This document shows, piece after piece, positions 1 through 7,615 of a DNA stretch of 39,097 nt. The position numbers and the translations under genes are program-made. Source of the stretch: Psychrobacillus faecigallinarum (lineage in GTDB: Bacteria > Bacillota > Bacilli > Bacillales_A > Planococcaceae). The DNA is taken from the NCBI RefSeq assembly GCF_014836595.1, contig NZ_JACSQO010000010.1, forward strand, positions 104,871-143,967, read 5' to 3'. Within the stretch, counting starts at the first letter, position 1; each line of letters begins with the position of its first letter. Under the pieces are notes generated by a model that made no database searches, was not told where the DNA came from, and saw only the letters and a list, made by a program, of their open reading frames with translations.

Positions 1-2
1 TT

Positions 3-47
3 GAATATAGATGGTAGATTTCCGCTTTAGGCGGTCGCTTCAATAAT
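3..47. repeat. Collapsed copy (R0) of the dispersed palindromic repeat
   Basis: It carries the head of the repeat (ATTTCCGCTTTAGGCGG) joined directly to the tail (TCGCTTCAATA). The roughly 100 bp seen in the middle of the full copies is missing. The same family occurs at 135, 4666, 4886, 5103 and 5331. It reads as an internal-deletion derivative, possibly formed by recombination between the two GCGG-containing arms. Confidence 0.7.
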
Positions 48-134
48 AGGTAGAGGGTGAATTAGATAAGTTAGAATGAAAAAAATTATACCGTTATATT
101 TAGCCATTAAATCGAATTAATTTATACTTAAATT

Positions 135-279
135 TTGAATATAGATGATAGATTTCCGCTCTAGGCGGTCGCTTTCCATGGGGTGAGCGATGAGCCATCA
201 CCGCCGCTTGCGCGTCGTTTGTGATGTCTCATCTGTCTCACTCATCCCACTGGAGTCGCCGCCTGTCACTTCAATCAAC
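135..279. repeat. Dispersed palindromic repeat, full copy R1
   Basis: A 145-bp copy runs from TTGAATATAGATGATAG to the CTTCAATCAAC tail. The outer arms (CTAGGCGGTCGC near the head, GCCGCCTG near the tail) and inner arms (GGGGTGAGCGATGAG, CTCATCCCACTGGAG) are partly complementary, so it can fold into a long imperfect hairpin. It lies in the noncoding leader region upstream of qoxA. Such GC-richer hairpin repeats are widespread between genes in Bacillaceae; their function is unknown. Confidence 0.75.
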
Positions 280-591
280 AGGATAAAATATTATTTAGAA
301 TTCCATTAGCTTGCTATGTAGATATAACTTTGTTAATGGCATATTTAGAATTTTATTTATTTTGTGTTCCTCCGTTAGTTATTAATGCTTGTTCTGCTAA
401 CCTCAATATGGCTACCAATTTATGTCCTTTCTATCTCCAATAAGACATCCTACAGATATCTAATTCTTCGTTTTAGAGCCTTTCCAAGATGGAAAATGAA
501 CAACATTACTTGAAAACTGCTCAAACAAAAAGTACAAAAATACCAATTAAGCCCATAATTATGAACGAAGTTGACACTTTCTTAAATATTT

Positions 592-628
592 CACAATTGT
601 GTTAAAGAACGTTCAAATCTTCTTGAAC
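592..628. promoter_or_regulatory. Two adjacent dyads upstream of qoxA, candidate operator region
   Basis: CACAATTGTG (592-601) is a perfect 10-bp palindrome. It is followed by GTTCAA-N6-TTGAAC (611-628). Both lie 130-170 bp before the qoxA start. A TTGACA box sits at 571-576, but I see no convincing -10 at the right spacing. The dyads resemble half sites of redox regulators (Rex or FNR class) only loosely, so the binding protein is not assigned. The rest of 280-700 shows no gene. Confidence 0.3.
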
Positions 629-760
629 AATTCGTGAAGTCCGGTTTTTATATTCGTTTTTTTGAAGGCATGGTAATAAGATAGAGGCACAGAGAGGAAT
701 TCTTTGAAAGCAACACTAGTTACCTTAGCTTTTTATAATAGATTGGAAAGGGGTACAACG

Positions 761-1717
761 ATGAAATTAAAATTGAAGTGGGCTCTCTTGACGATGGTTT
801 TCACTATTGTCACTGTGTTAACAGGATGCGAGCCATTACTTGTTTTAGACCCTAAAGGCCCTCAAGCCGAGGCACAGGCAAATGATATTATGTTATCTAT
901 TTTCCTAATGTCGGGGATTGTGATTGTCGTTTTAGCTATCTTAGTTTTTGTGTTAATAAAATACCGTGCTTCTAAACAAAGCGAGGATTACGAGCCACCT
1001 CATATAGAAGGAAGTCCGATTGTGGAAGCAATTTGTATCGGTATTCCTATTATAATAGTTATTTTTCTTTCAATCGTTTCAGTTAGAAGTAACTATATTG
1101 TAGAGTCGACGCCTCAAGGCTATGAGGATCAGGAACCATTAATCATTTATGCATCTTCCTCTAACTGGAAATGGCATTTTAGTTATCCTGAACAAGGTAT
1201 TGAAACGGTTAACTACTTATATATCCCAGCTAATCGTGCGATTGAGTTTAAACTATACTCCCACGGACCAATTACTAGCTTTTGGATTCCACAGCTAGGC
1301 GGGCAAAAGTATGCGATGTCTGATATGGTGACTACGTTACACTTAGCTGCCGATGTTGAAGGCGAGTTCATGGGCAGAAATGCGAACTTCAGTGGATCTG
1401 GATTTGCAGAAAACGTCTTTGATGTTACCTCTATGTCTAATGCCGATTTTGAAGATTGGGTAGAGGAAGTACATGAAACTGCACCTGCTCTTACAGAAGA
1501 GAAGTTTGAGGAATTATTAGAACCAGGTCATCTTGGCCGTTCAACTTATACAGGAACACATTTAGAATTCTCACCTGCTCCTAGTCATGACCATGGCGAT
1601 AATGCAGAGGAATCTGAACACGAGCACCATGAATCAACTGATAAGGATGAGAAGTCCGATCATGAGAATCATGGACAAACTAATGAAACTGAGGAATCAG
1701 ATCATTCTCAGCATTAA
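761..1717 (+). CDS. qoxA: Cytochrome aa3 quinol oxidase subunit II (QoxA)
   Basis: This is subunit II of the haem-copper menaquinol oxidase that passes electrons from the quinol pool to oxygen at the plasma membrane. The 318-aa product starts at the ATG at 761, with AAAGGGG ten bases upstream; an in-frame TTG at 704 is less likely because it would put extra residues before the signal peptide. There is a lipoprotein signal with lipobox LTGC (Cys23), then two membrane segments (about residues 38-60 and 85-107), then a cupredoxin-like extracellular domain. CuA-binding residues are not apparent, as expected for a quinol rather than a cytochrome c oxidase. The last about 40 residues are a His/Glu/Asp-rich tail (HDHGDN, HEHHES, HENHG, HSQH) that could bind metal. 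First gene of qoxABCD. Confidence 0.95.
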   Translation: MKLKLKWALLTMVFTIVTVLTGCEPLLVLDPKGPQAEAQANDIMLSIFLMSGIVIVVLAILVFVLIKYRASKQSEDYEPPHIEGSPIVEAICIGIPIIIVIFLSIVSVRSNYIVESTPQGYEDQEPLIIYASSSNWKWHFSYPEQGIETVNYLYIPANRAIEFKLYSHGPITSFWIPQLGGQKYAMSDMVTTLHLAADVEGEFMGRNANFSGSGFAENVFDVTSMSNADFEDWVEEVHETAPALTEEKFEELLEPGHLGRSTYTGTHLEFSPAPSHDHGDNAEESEHEHHESTDKDEKSDHENHGQTNETEESDHSQH

Positions 1718-1778
1718 TTGAAGGATTACAAGATTACTATAGTAAAAGCTATAGATTCCTGAAAGGAGAAACAAAAGT

Positions 1779-3728
1779 ATGGATTTCTTTGATCGCTTTG
1801 CCGTACCACATCCAAGCTTTTTGATATATGCATCCATGGTCGGAATTGGCCTTACGATGGTTGCAATAGTTTTAGGTATTACCTACTTTAAGAAATGGGG
1901 ATACCTCTGGCGTGAATGGATTACTACAGTAGACCATAAGCGTATTGGTATTATGTACTTGCTTACAGCATTATTGATGCTGTTCCGTGGTGGCGTTGAC
2001 GCCATTATGATGCGCTATCAGCTTTCGATGCCAGAAAACACATTTTTAGATTCACAGCATTATAATGAAGTCTTCTCCACTCATGGAGTAGTAATGATTT
2101 TATTTATGGCAATGCCGTTTATCATCTTTTTCTTTAACTATGTTATTCCATTACAAATTGGAGCAAGAGATGTAGCGTTTCCACGTTTAAATGCACTTAG
2201 CTTCTGGCTGTTCTTTATGGGTATGGGATTATTCAACATTTCCTTCATCGTAGGTGGATCGCCTGATGCAGGTTGGACTTCTTATTTCCCACTTGCAGGC
2301 AATGAGTTCAGTACATCTGTTGGTACGAACTATTACATGATTGCTATTCAAATAGCTGGTCTTGGTACATTGATGACTGGTATTAACTTTATTACAACTA
2401 TCCTGAAAATGAGAGCACCTGGTATGACTTTAATGAAAATGCCAATGTTCACATGGTCAGCGTTTATCGCAAACATCATTATCGTTTTCGCTTTCCCAGT
2501 ATTAACTGTATTACTAGCAATGGGAACAATGGATAGACTGTTTGGGACAAACTTCTTTACAACGGACAATGGCGGAATGGATATGCTCTGGGCTAACCTG
2601 TTCTGGGTTTGGGGACATCCGGAGGTATACATTCTAATACTACCGGCATTCGGTTTATTCAGTGAGATTATTTCAACCTTTGCTCGACGCAATCTATATG
2701 GCTATAAGTCAATGGTTGCTTCCATGGTAGTTATTTCTGTCCTATCCTTTGTCGTATGGGCGCATCACTTCTTTACAATGGGTCAAGGTCCATTATCAAA
2801 TAGTATCTTCTCGATCACTACGATGGCGATCGCTATTCCGACAGGGGTTAAAATATTTAACTGGCTGTTCACCCTATGGAAGGGGAAAATCGAGTTTACG
2901 ACACCGATGCTTTACTCCATCATGTTCATTCCACTGTTCACTTTAGGTGGGGTTACAGGGGTAATGCTTGCAATGTCAGCAGCTGACTATCAATATCACA
3001 ATACGATGTTCTTAGTTGCCCATTTCCATAACGTAATTATCCCTGGTGTTGTTTACGCAATGCTAGCTGGTCTTACTTACTATTGGCCGAAAATATTCGG
3101 CTTTATGTTAAACGAGCGACTAGGAAAATGGACTGCATGGTTATTATCCATCGGTTTCGTACTAGCCTTCATCCCAATGTATATTACGGGATTAGACGGT
3201 CAAGCGCGTCGTATGTACACTTACTCTGAGTCTACAGGTTTCGGAATGTGGAATATGGTTTCCTTCGTTGGAGCAGGTATTATGGCAGTAGCCTTCGCGT
3301 TACTTGTTTATAACATCTATTACAGTATCCGTTATGCTTCTCGCGATATTGGGGATGACCCATGGGATGCACGATCACTGGAATGGGCTACACATACACC
3401 AGTACCTGAATATAATTTCGCTGTTACACCTCAGGTCGAGTCTACACAAGCGTTTTGGGATTCTAAGAAAAACGGTCATGAAATATTCAAAGGAAAAATC
3501 GAGAAAATTCACATGCCGAATAATAGCGGTTTACCATTTATCATGAGCTGTATCTTCTTTGCCCTTGGGTTTGCAATGATCTTCAGCATATGGCCACTTG
3601 CCATCGTTTCATTGATTGGTATTTTAGGTTGTCTAGCATACCGTTCATTTGAACAGGATCATGGAAGATACATTTCGGTAGAGGAAATCGAAGAAACGGA
3701 AAGAAAATTGCGAGGTGCTAAAAAATGA
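1779..3728 (+). CDS. qoxB: Cytochrome aa3 quinol oxidase subunit I (QoxB)
   Basis: Catalytic subunit I, 649 aa, a multi-spanning membrane protein that carries the low-spin haem and the haem-CuB oxygen-reducing centre and pumps protons. Visible family motifs include STHGVVMI (haem ligand His), WGHPEVYILILPAFG (CuB His with the cross-linked Tyr), WAHHFFTMG (two CuB His) and HFHNVIIPGVVYA (haem ligand). The length is normal for QoxB. The start is preceded by GAAAGGAGA about eight bases upstream, 61 bp after qoxA. Its last codons overlap qoxC by 4 bp, implying translational coupling. Confidence 0.97.
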   Translation: MDFFDRFAVPHPSFLIYASMVGIGLTMVAIVLGITYFKKWGYLWREWITTVDHKRIGIMYLLTALLMLFRGGVDAIMMRYQLSMPENTFLDSQHYNEVFSTHGVVMILFMAMPFIIFFFNYVIPLQIGARDVAFPRLNALSFWLFFMGMGLFNISFIVGGSPDAGWTSYFPLAGNEFSTSVGTNYYMIAIQIAGLGTLMTGINFITTILKMRAPGMTLMKMPMFTWSAFIANIIIVFAFPVLTVLLAMGTMDRLFGTNFFTTDNGGMDMLWANLFWVWGHPEVYILILPAFGLFSEIISTFARRNLYGYKSMVASMVVISVLSFVVWAHHFFTMGQGPLSNSIFSITTMAIAIPTGVKIFNWLFTLWKGKIEFTTPMLYSIMFIPLFTLGGVTGVMLAMSAADYQYHNTMFLVAHFHNVIIPGVVYAMLAGLTYYWPKIFGFMLNERLGKWTAWLLSIGFVLAFIPMYITGLDGQARRMYTYSESTGFGMWNMVSFVGAGIMAVAFALLVYNIYYSIRYASRDIGDDPWDARSLEWATHTPVPEYNFAVTPQVESTQAFWDSKKNGHEIFKGKIEKIHMPNNSGLPFIMSCIFFALGFAMIFSIWPLAIVSLIGILGCLAYRSFEQDHGRYISVEEIEETERKLRGAKK

Positions 3729-4321
3729 AGGTAGATAAGTCACTTCCACTTGAGTACAGCACAGAGGAAAACAGCTTAAAAGTCTTGGGCTTTTGGATTT
3801 TCATCGGGGCGGAAATTATGCTTTTCGCAACACTTTTCGCCTCCTACTTCACCTTAGAGGATCGCATAGGTAGCGGTCCCTCTGGTGCAGATATTTTTGA
3901 AATAACACCAGTGTTAATTGAGACACTTTTACTTTTAACGAGTAGCTTTACAATCGGTCTTGCCATTCATGCAATGCGAATGAACCGTACAAAAGCAACA
4001 ATGGCTTTCTTTGGGATTACACTTCTTCTAGGAGCTGCTTTCCTAGGAGTCGAGATTTACGAGTTTACACACTATATACATGTTGGAGCAGGACTTCAAA
4101 CTAGTGCCTTTACGGCGATTTTATTGACGACGTTAGGGACACATGGTTTGCACGTAACATTTGGTTTCTTCTGGGGATTGTTCATTCTCCTACAAATCAA
4201 GAAGCGTGGTCTAACTCCGGAAACTGCTAATAAGTCATTTATTTTCTCTCTATATTGGCATTTCCTAGATGTGATTTGGATTTTCATCTTCAGCTTCATC
4301 TACTTGAAAGGAATGATGTAA
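3725..4321 (+). CDS. qoxC: Cytochrome aa3 quinol oxidase subunit III (QoxC)
   Basis: Subunit III, 198 aa, about five membrane segments. The N-terminal region has the family pattern LGFWIFIGAEIMLFATLFASY, and later segments carry GTHGLHVTFGFFWG and a terminal YWHFLDVIWIFIFSFIY, typical of haem-copper oxidase subunit III. It overlaps the qoxB stop by 4 bp (ATGA arrangement), so it is probably translated by coupled re-initiation. Subunit III stabilises the oxidase complex and is not itself redox-active. Confidence 0.95.
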   Translation: MKVDKSLPLEYSTEENSLKVLGFWIFIGAEIMLFATLFASYFTLEDRIGSGPSGADIFEITPVLIETLLLLTSSFTIGLAIHAMRMNRTKATMAFFGITLLLGAAFLGVEIYEFTHYIHVGAGLQTSAFTAILLTTLGTHGLHVTFGFFWGLFILLQIKKRGLTPETANKSFIFSLYWHFLDVIWIFIFSFIYLKGMM

Positions 4322-4322
4322 T

Positions 4323-4604
4323 ATGAAAGAATTATTCCCTCTCAAGCAAGTAATGGGCTTTGCATTTTCATTGGTCCTAACAGCAGTAGCATTATTGGTG
4401 TACTTTATGGATATGTCCTTTGGAGTTGGAATGACTATCTTACTGCTGACTGCGTTTACCCAGGCCGGTTTACAGCTAGTGGTATTCATGCATGCTGGCG
4501 AAACGGATGATAAAAAATCCATTTATGTCAATGTCTATTACGGCTTATTGCTCGCATTATTAACGATTTTAGGTACGTTACTTGTAATGGTGTGGGATAT
4601 GTAA
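4323..4604 (+). CDS. qoxD: Cytochrome aa3 quinol oxidase subunit IV (QoxD)
   Basis: A 93-aa small membrane protein with three hydrophobic segments, starting one base after the qoxC stop, with AAAGGA about twelve bases upstream. The segment FTQAGLQLVVFMHAGE matches the subunit IV pattern (QAxLQLxxFMH). From memory, the B. subtilis homologue has a His-rich C-terminal tail; here it is absent while QoxA carries such a tail. Last gene of the operon, closed by a terminator at 4614. Confidence 0.92.
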   Translation: MKELFPLKQVMGFAFSLVLTAVALLVYFMDMSFGVGMTILLLTAFTQAGLQLVVFMHAGETDDKKSIYVNVYYGLLLALLTILGTLLVMVWDM

Positions 4605-4613
4605 TAACGAAGA

Positions 4614-4641
4614 AGAGCGTCTATTAGGCGCTCTTTTTTTG
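4614..4641 (+). terminator. Rho-independent terminator of qoxABCD
   Basis: AGAGCG at 4614-4619 pairs with CGCTCT at 4629-4634 and is followed by a run of T. It begins ten bases after the qoxD stop. Confidence 0.85.
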
Positions 4642-4665
4642 TTGATAAAGATGGAAAGATATAAG

Positions 4666-4812
4666 AATAGATGACTGATTTTCGCTTTAGGCGAACGCTT
4701 TCCGTGGGGTGAGCGATAAGTCATCACCCGTCGCTTACGAGCGCGGTTGTGATGGCTTATCTGTCTCACTCATCCCACTGGAGTCGCCGCCTGTCGCTAC
4801 AATCATAGGTTG
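4666..4812. repeat. Palindromic repeat R2, first unit of a tandem array
   Basis: A full copy from AATAGATGACTGATTTTCGC to ACAATCATAGGTTGTG. It is the first of four units starting at 4666, 4886, 5103 and 5331, a period of 217-228 bp. No gene lies in 4642-5537; open frames across the array follow the repeat and are not conserved-looking. Confidence 0.8.
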
Positions 4813-4885
4813 TGTAGGAATAGAAAGTCATTTGAAAAAAGCTTGCTAAACTATCTAAACGGTTACTTGAAAAGAATGAGAGAGA

Positions 4886-5032
4886 GATGGGAGATTTCCG
4901 CTTTAGGCGGACGCTTTCCGTGGGGTGAGCGATAAGTCATCACCCGTCGCTTACGCGCGCGGTTGTGATGGCTTATCTGACTCCACTCATCCCACTGGAG
5001 TCGCCGCCTGTCGCTTCAATCATAGGTTGTGT
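4886..5032. repeat. Palindromic repeat R3, second unit of the array
   Basis: Nearly identical to R2 over most of its length, including the tail CAATCATAGGTTGTGT. The two copies differ by small changes around the CTGACTCCACTCATCC segment. Confidence 0.8.
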
Positions 5033-5102
5033 GACGAGAAAGTAGTTAGGATAAAATCAAATTCAGTTCGGGCAGTTTGTATCAAAAATAAATCTCAAAA
5101 AA

Positions 5103-5242
5103 TAAATGGCCGATCTCCGCTTTAGGCAGGCGCTTTCCGTGGGGTGAGCGATTAGCCATCACCGTCGCCTACGCGCGCGGTTGTGATAGCTTATCTGACT
5201 GACTCATCCCACTGGAGTCGCCGCCTGTCGCTTCAATCATAA
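5103..5242. repeat. Palindromic repeat R4, third unit of the array
   Basis: A full copy starting TAAATGGCCGATCTCCGC. The spacer before it (GTATCAAAAATAAATCTC) resembles the spacer before R5 (GTATCAAAATAAACCTC), so the duplicated unit includes flanking DNA as well as the palindrome. Confidence 0.8.
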
Positions 5243-5330
5243 AGTGTATGTAGGGTAAAATGTTGTGAGTCTGGAACAAGCTGAATTCATTAATATGTAT
5301 CAAAATAAACCTCAATATAAGACTCAAAAA

Positions 5331-5415
5331 ATAGATGGCTGATTTCCGCTTTCGGTGGACGCGTTCCGTGGGGTGAGCGATAAGTCATCACCTGTCGCTA
5401 CAATCAATAAAGTGA
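5331..5415. repeat. Palindromic repeat R5, internally deleted unit
   Basis: It keeps the head and first arm (to AAGTCATCACC) and the tail (TGTCGCTACAATCA). It lacks the about 65 bp between them that contains the second arm. The deletion breakpoint falls at the CACC(C)GTCGC / CCTGTCGC similarity, consistent with slippage between the two. Confidence 0.75.
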
Positions 5416-5537
5416 GTAATTTTCATTTTTTGTAGGCAAATTGCTGCCTATAAAATTAACTCGTGTATATATTTTTTAAGCATGTTACATTCGAAATGTA
5501 CCAAACAATTCCAAAAGAAGAAAGGAAGTAAGAATCG

Positions 5538-5993
5538 ATGAAGTTTGAAGTTGAAACGCTACCTAACTATCGCTTGGTTTATGTACGACGGGTTGGTCCA
5601 TATGGTTCTGCAAATATTGAAGTTATGCAGAAGTTAAAAAATTGGGCTAAAGAGAAAGATCTTTCGGGAACTATACTTGCTATCCAACAAGATAACCCTA
5701 CGACAACACTTCCCGAAAACTGTAGATTTGATGCTTGTTTAGTGATTTCAGAGGATTATCAAGTGGATGATTCGATTTGTGAAGGCGAACTAGCTGCAGG
5801 TGAATATCTTGTTTACAAGGTTAAACATACAGCCGAGGACATTCAAATTGCATATGCTAGCATTTTTCCTTCTTTACAAGACAATGGATATCAAATTGAC
5901 AACAAACCCATTTTAGAAAGGTACACGGAGGATATGGTAAACAACCATTATTGTGAAATATGTGTACCGGTAAAACCATTAAAGATTGGTTAA
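5538..5993 (+). CDS. GyrI-like / AraC effector-binding-domain protein
   Basis: A 151-aa stand-alone SOUL/GyrI-fold (AraC effector-binding) domain. The start MKFEVETLPNYRLVYVRRVG and the C-terminal pattern LERYTEDM...YCEICVPV are typical of the GyrI/SbmC group of small-molecule binding proteins. Some members inhibit gyrase and others sense drugs as domains of regulators; no DNA-binding domain is present here. The start has a good AGAAAGGAAG site thirteen bases upstream. Monocistronic, followed by two hairpins. The ligand is unknown. Confidence 0.8.
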   Translation: MKFEVETLPNYRLVYVRRVGPYGSANIEVMQKLKNWAKEKDLSGTILAIQQDNPTTTLPENCRFDACLVISEDYQVDDSICEGELAAGEYLVYKVKHTAEDIQIAYASIFPSLQDNGYQIDNKPILERYTEDMVNNHYCEICVPVKPLKIG

Positions 5994-6058
5994 GAAAGTT
6001 GTGCCTTTCTGGACTTTGCACATGAGGAGTCACTACTTACACTTAACCAATAAAAAAA

Positions 6059-6086
6059 GGCATTTAGAGTAGCTCCTCTAAATACC
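6059..6086. terminator. Hairpin downstream of the GyrI-like gene
   Basis: GGCATTTAGAG (6059-6069) pairs with CTCTAAATACC (6076-6086). The preceding A run (TAAAAAAA) makes it a terminator for minus-strand transcripts, so it probably ends the small membrane gene at 6109-6342. Confidence 0.6.
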
Positions 6087-6095
6087 TTGTTCACA

Positions 6096-6126
6096 GAGAG
6101 TATCTTGTTTAGATGCTCTCTTTTTT
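6096..6126 (+). terminator. Terminator of the GyrI-like gene
   Basis: GAGAGTATC (6096-6104) pairs with GATGCTCTC (6112-6120), with one G-T mismatch, and is followed by six T. It overlaps the 3' end of the convergent gene at 6109. Confidence 0.75.
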
Positions 6127-6342
6127 CAATTGTTTGGAGTTCAAAATCATTTCCTCTGAAGCAACTAATATCATCCCAATGATAAATGTGAAGACTGCTC
6201 CCATGACGATTCCGATTCCAACGCCCATAACTGTACTATACTCACTTATTAATGTTCCATATAAAAAGACAGCAATTCCTATAGTTAACAAGGCTGCACC
6301 TACAATTTTTGTAGCGTGTAACATTTTTACGTATGATTCCAT
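6109..6342 (-). CDS. Small two-TM membrane protein, unknown function
   Basis: A 77-aa product with two hydrophobic segments (about VGAALLTIGIAVFLYGTL and VGIGIVMGAVFTFIIGMIL) and a charged C-terminus LKKES. The ATG at 6342 is preferred over the GTG three codons upstream, because AGAGGGG lies eight bases before it. I do not recognise the family. It converges with the GyrI-like gene and shares the bidirectional hairpin region with it. Confidence 0.65.
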   Translation of the reverse strand: MESYVKMLHATKIVGAALLTIGIAVFLYGTLISEYSTVMGVGIGIVMGAVFTFIIGMILVASEEMILNSKQLKKESI

Positions 6343-6496
6343 TCGAAACACCCCTCTTAACCTATATTATTCACCTTGTTCACAATTTTGTCAATACTTT
6401 TTGTCCGAAATGTGAACGACTGTGAATAGTTAGAGGTCCCTTCTTCCCCAATTATATGCTTCCTCTCCAGTTACTATTAGCGTAAGTCATATAAAC

Positions 6497-6533
6497 AAAA
6501 AAACTCCCCAGCAGATTCATACCTGCTGAGGAG
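6497..6533 (-). terminator. Terminator of the SDR gene
   Basis: CTCCCCAGCAG (6504-6514) pairs with CTGCTGAGGAG (6523-6533) with one mismatch. The A run at 6497-6503 becomes the T tract on the minus strand, 42 bp after the SDR stop. Confidence 0.85.
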
Positions 6534-6575
6534 CTCTCTATAATAATGGAAGTATTATTCCTTCCATCAACTTTA

Positions 6576-7310
6576 TTATTGTGCAGTTAATCCACCATCG
6601 ATTACGAATTCAGATCCAGTTGAATAGCTTGATTCGTCAGATGCTAGGTAAAGAACAAGGCTAGAAACTTCTTCAGATTGAGCTACACGTTTAAGTGGGA
6701 TATGCTTAGCGAACTCTTTAATCATTTCTACCGCATCTCCTTGGGTAACCATTGGTGTTTCAATAACACCCGGGTGTACGGAGTTTACTCGAATGCCATA
6801 GTGAGCTAATTGAAGAGCTGCTGCCTTAGTCATACCACGAACAGCAAATTTCGTATCTGTATATCCGACTGCTCCACCTACTAATCCGTTCATAGAAGAG
6901 ATGTTGACGATAGAACCACTACCTGCTTTTTGCATAGAAGGAACAACTGCTTTTGTTCCTAGGAATACAGAAACTTGGTTGATGTCCACAATTTTACGGT
7001 AGTCAGCTTCAGTCATTTCCATTAAAGGCTTGCTCATGCTGATACCAGCGTTGTTCACTAAGATGTTAGCTGGACCGAAAGCTTTTTCTGTTTCTTCAAT
7101 AACAGTTGTCCAGTCCGCTTCTTTTGTTACGTCTTGTTTTACAAACAAGACGTTTTCTCCTAGTTCTTTCGCTAGAGCTTGTCCACCTTCCTCGTTCAAG
7201 TCAGTGAAGACAACTTTCGCACCTTCGCTTACGAATTTACGTACATGAGATTCACCCATACCACGAGCTCCACCAGTAATAATAGCAACTTTGTCTGTTA
7301 AACGACCCAT
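6576..7310 (-). CDS. Short-chain dehydrogenase/reductase (SDR)
   Basis: A 244-aa classical SDR, an NAD(P)-dependent oxidoreductase with a Rossmann fold. The nucleotide motif is TGGARGMG (residues 12-19), with Asp37 after the second strand, which usually favours NAD(H). NNAG is at 86-89, the catalytic Ser at 138/139, and Tyr150-x3-Lys154. The C-terminus DGGLTAQ and overall pattern resemble glucose-1-dehydrogenase-like and R-specific alcohol dehydrogenase-like members; the substrate cannot be read from sequence. GGGAGGAA lies five bases before the ATG. It has its own sigma-A promoter and a cre box, so it is probably repressed by CcpA when glucose is present. Confidence 0.88.
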   Translation of the reverse strand: MGRLTDKVAIITGGARGMGESHVRKFVSEGAKVVFTDLNEEGGQALAKELGENVLFVKQDVTKEADWTTVIEETEKAFGPANILVNNAGISMSKPLMEMTEADYRKIVDINQVSVFLGTKAVVPSMQKAGSGSIVNISSMNGLVGGAVGYTDTKFAVRGMTKAAALQLAHYGIRVNSVHPGVIETPMVTQGDAVEMIKEFAKHIPLKRVAQSEEVSSLVLYLASDESSYSTGSEFVIDGGLTAQ

Positions 7311-7343
7311 TCAAATTCCTCCCACTAATCTATTTTTCTTTTT

Positions 7344-7357
7344 TGTAAACGGTTACA
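7344..7357. promoter_or_regulatory. cre box (CcpA operator) of the SDR gene
   Basis: TGTAAACGGTTACA fits the cre consensus TGWAANCGNTNWCA at every position and is close to a perfect palindrome. It lies just downstream of the predicted -10 box and 34 bp before the ATG, the usual position for CcpA repression at or after the transcription start. Confidence 0.75.
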
Positions 7358-7362
7358 ATTCC

Positions 7363-7390
7363 ATTATATACCTACTTTATCCTAAATCAA
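7363..7390 (-). promoter_or_regulatory. Sigma-A promoter of the SDR gene
   Basis: On the minus strand, TTGATT (7390-7385) and TATAAT (7368-7363) are separated by 16 bp. The -10 is a perfect consensus, and the cre box begins six bases downstream. Confidence 0.7.
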
Positions 7391-7615
7391 GTAGATACAA
7401 TAACGTTTAAACATTATGATATGAAGGAATTAATGTTAACAAAAATTTAGCCTAAAACACTTAATTTCCCCTATAAAACTGTCCTAAAAACAGTGGTTAA
7501 GATTTGCAAATTTGAGTCTATAACGCTACACGATTTTGACTTTATGGAAGGCAGGGATTAAAACCAAGGTAGACTACTCAGCAAAGCTTTCATACTCCCC
7601 TTGTAATAAGTATTT

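Noticed and set aside
2348..2692. 114-aa minus-strand open frame inside qoxB
   Set aside because: It is antisense to a clearly conserved qoxB segment and has no ribosome site; a shadow of the coding frame.
4856..4870. cre-like sequence CTAAACGGTTACTT
   Set aside because: Only the centre matches the CcpA consensus; both outer TG/CA pairs are missing, and no gene starts nearby.
4925..5125. 66-codon frame across the palindromic repeats
   Set aside because: It follows the R3 repeat sequence, lacks a ribosome site, and its codons are dictated by the repeat.
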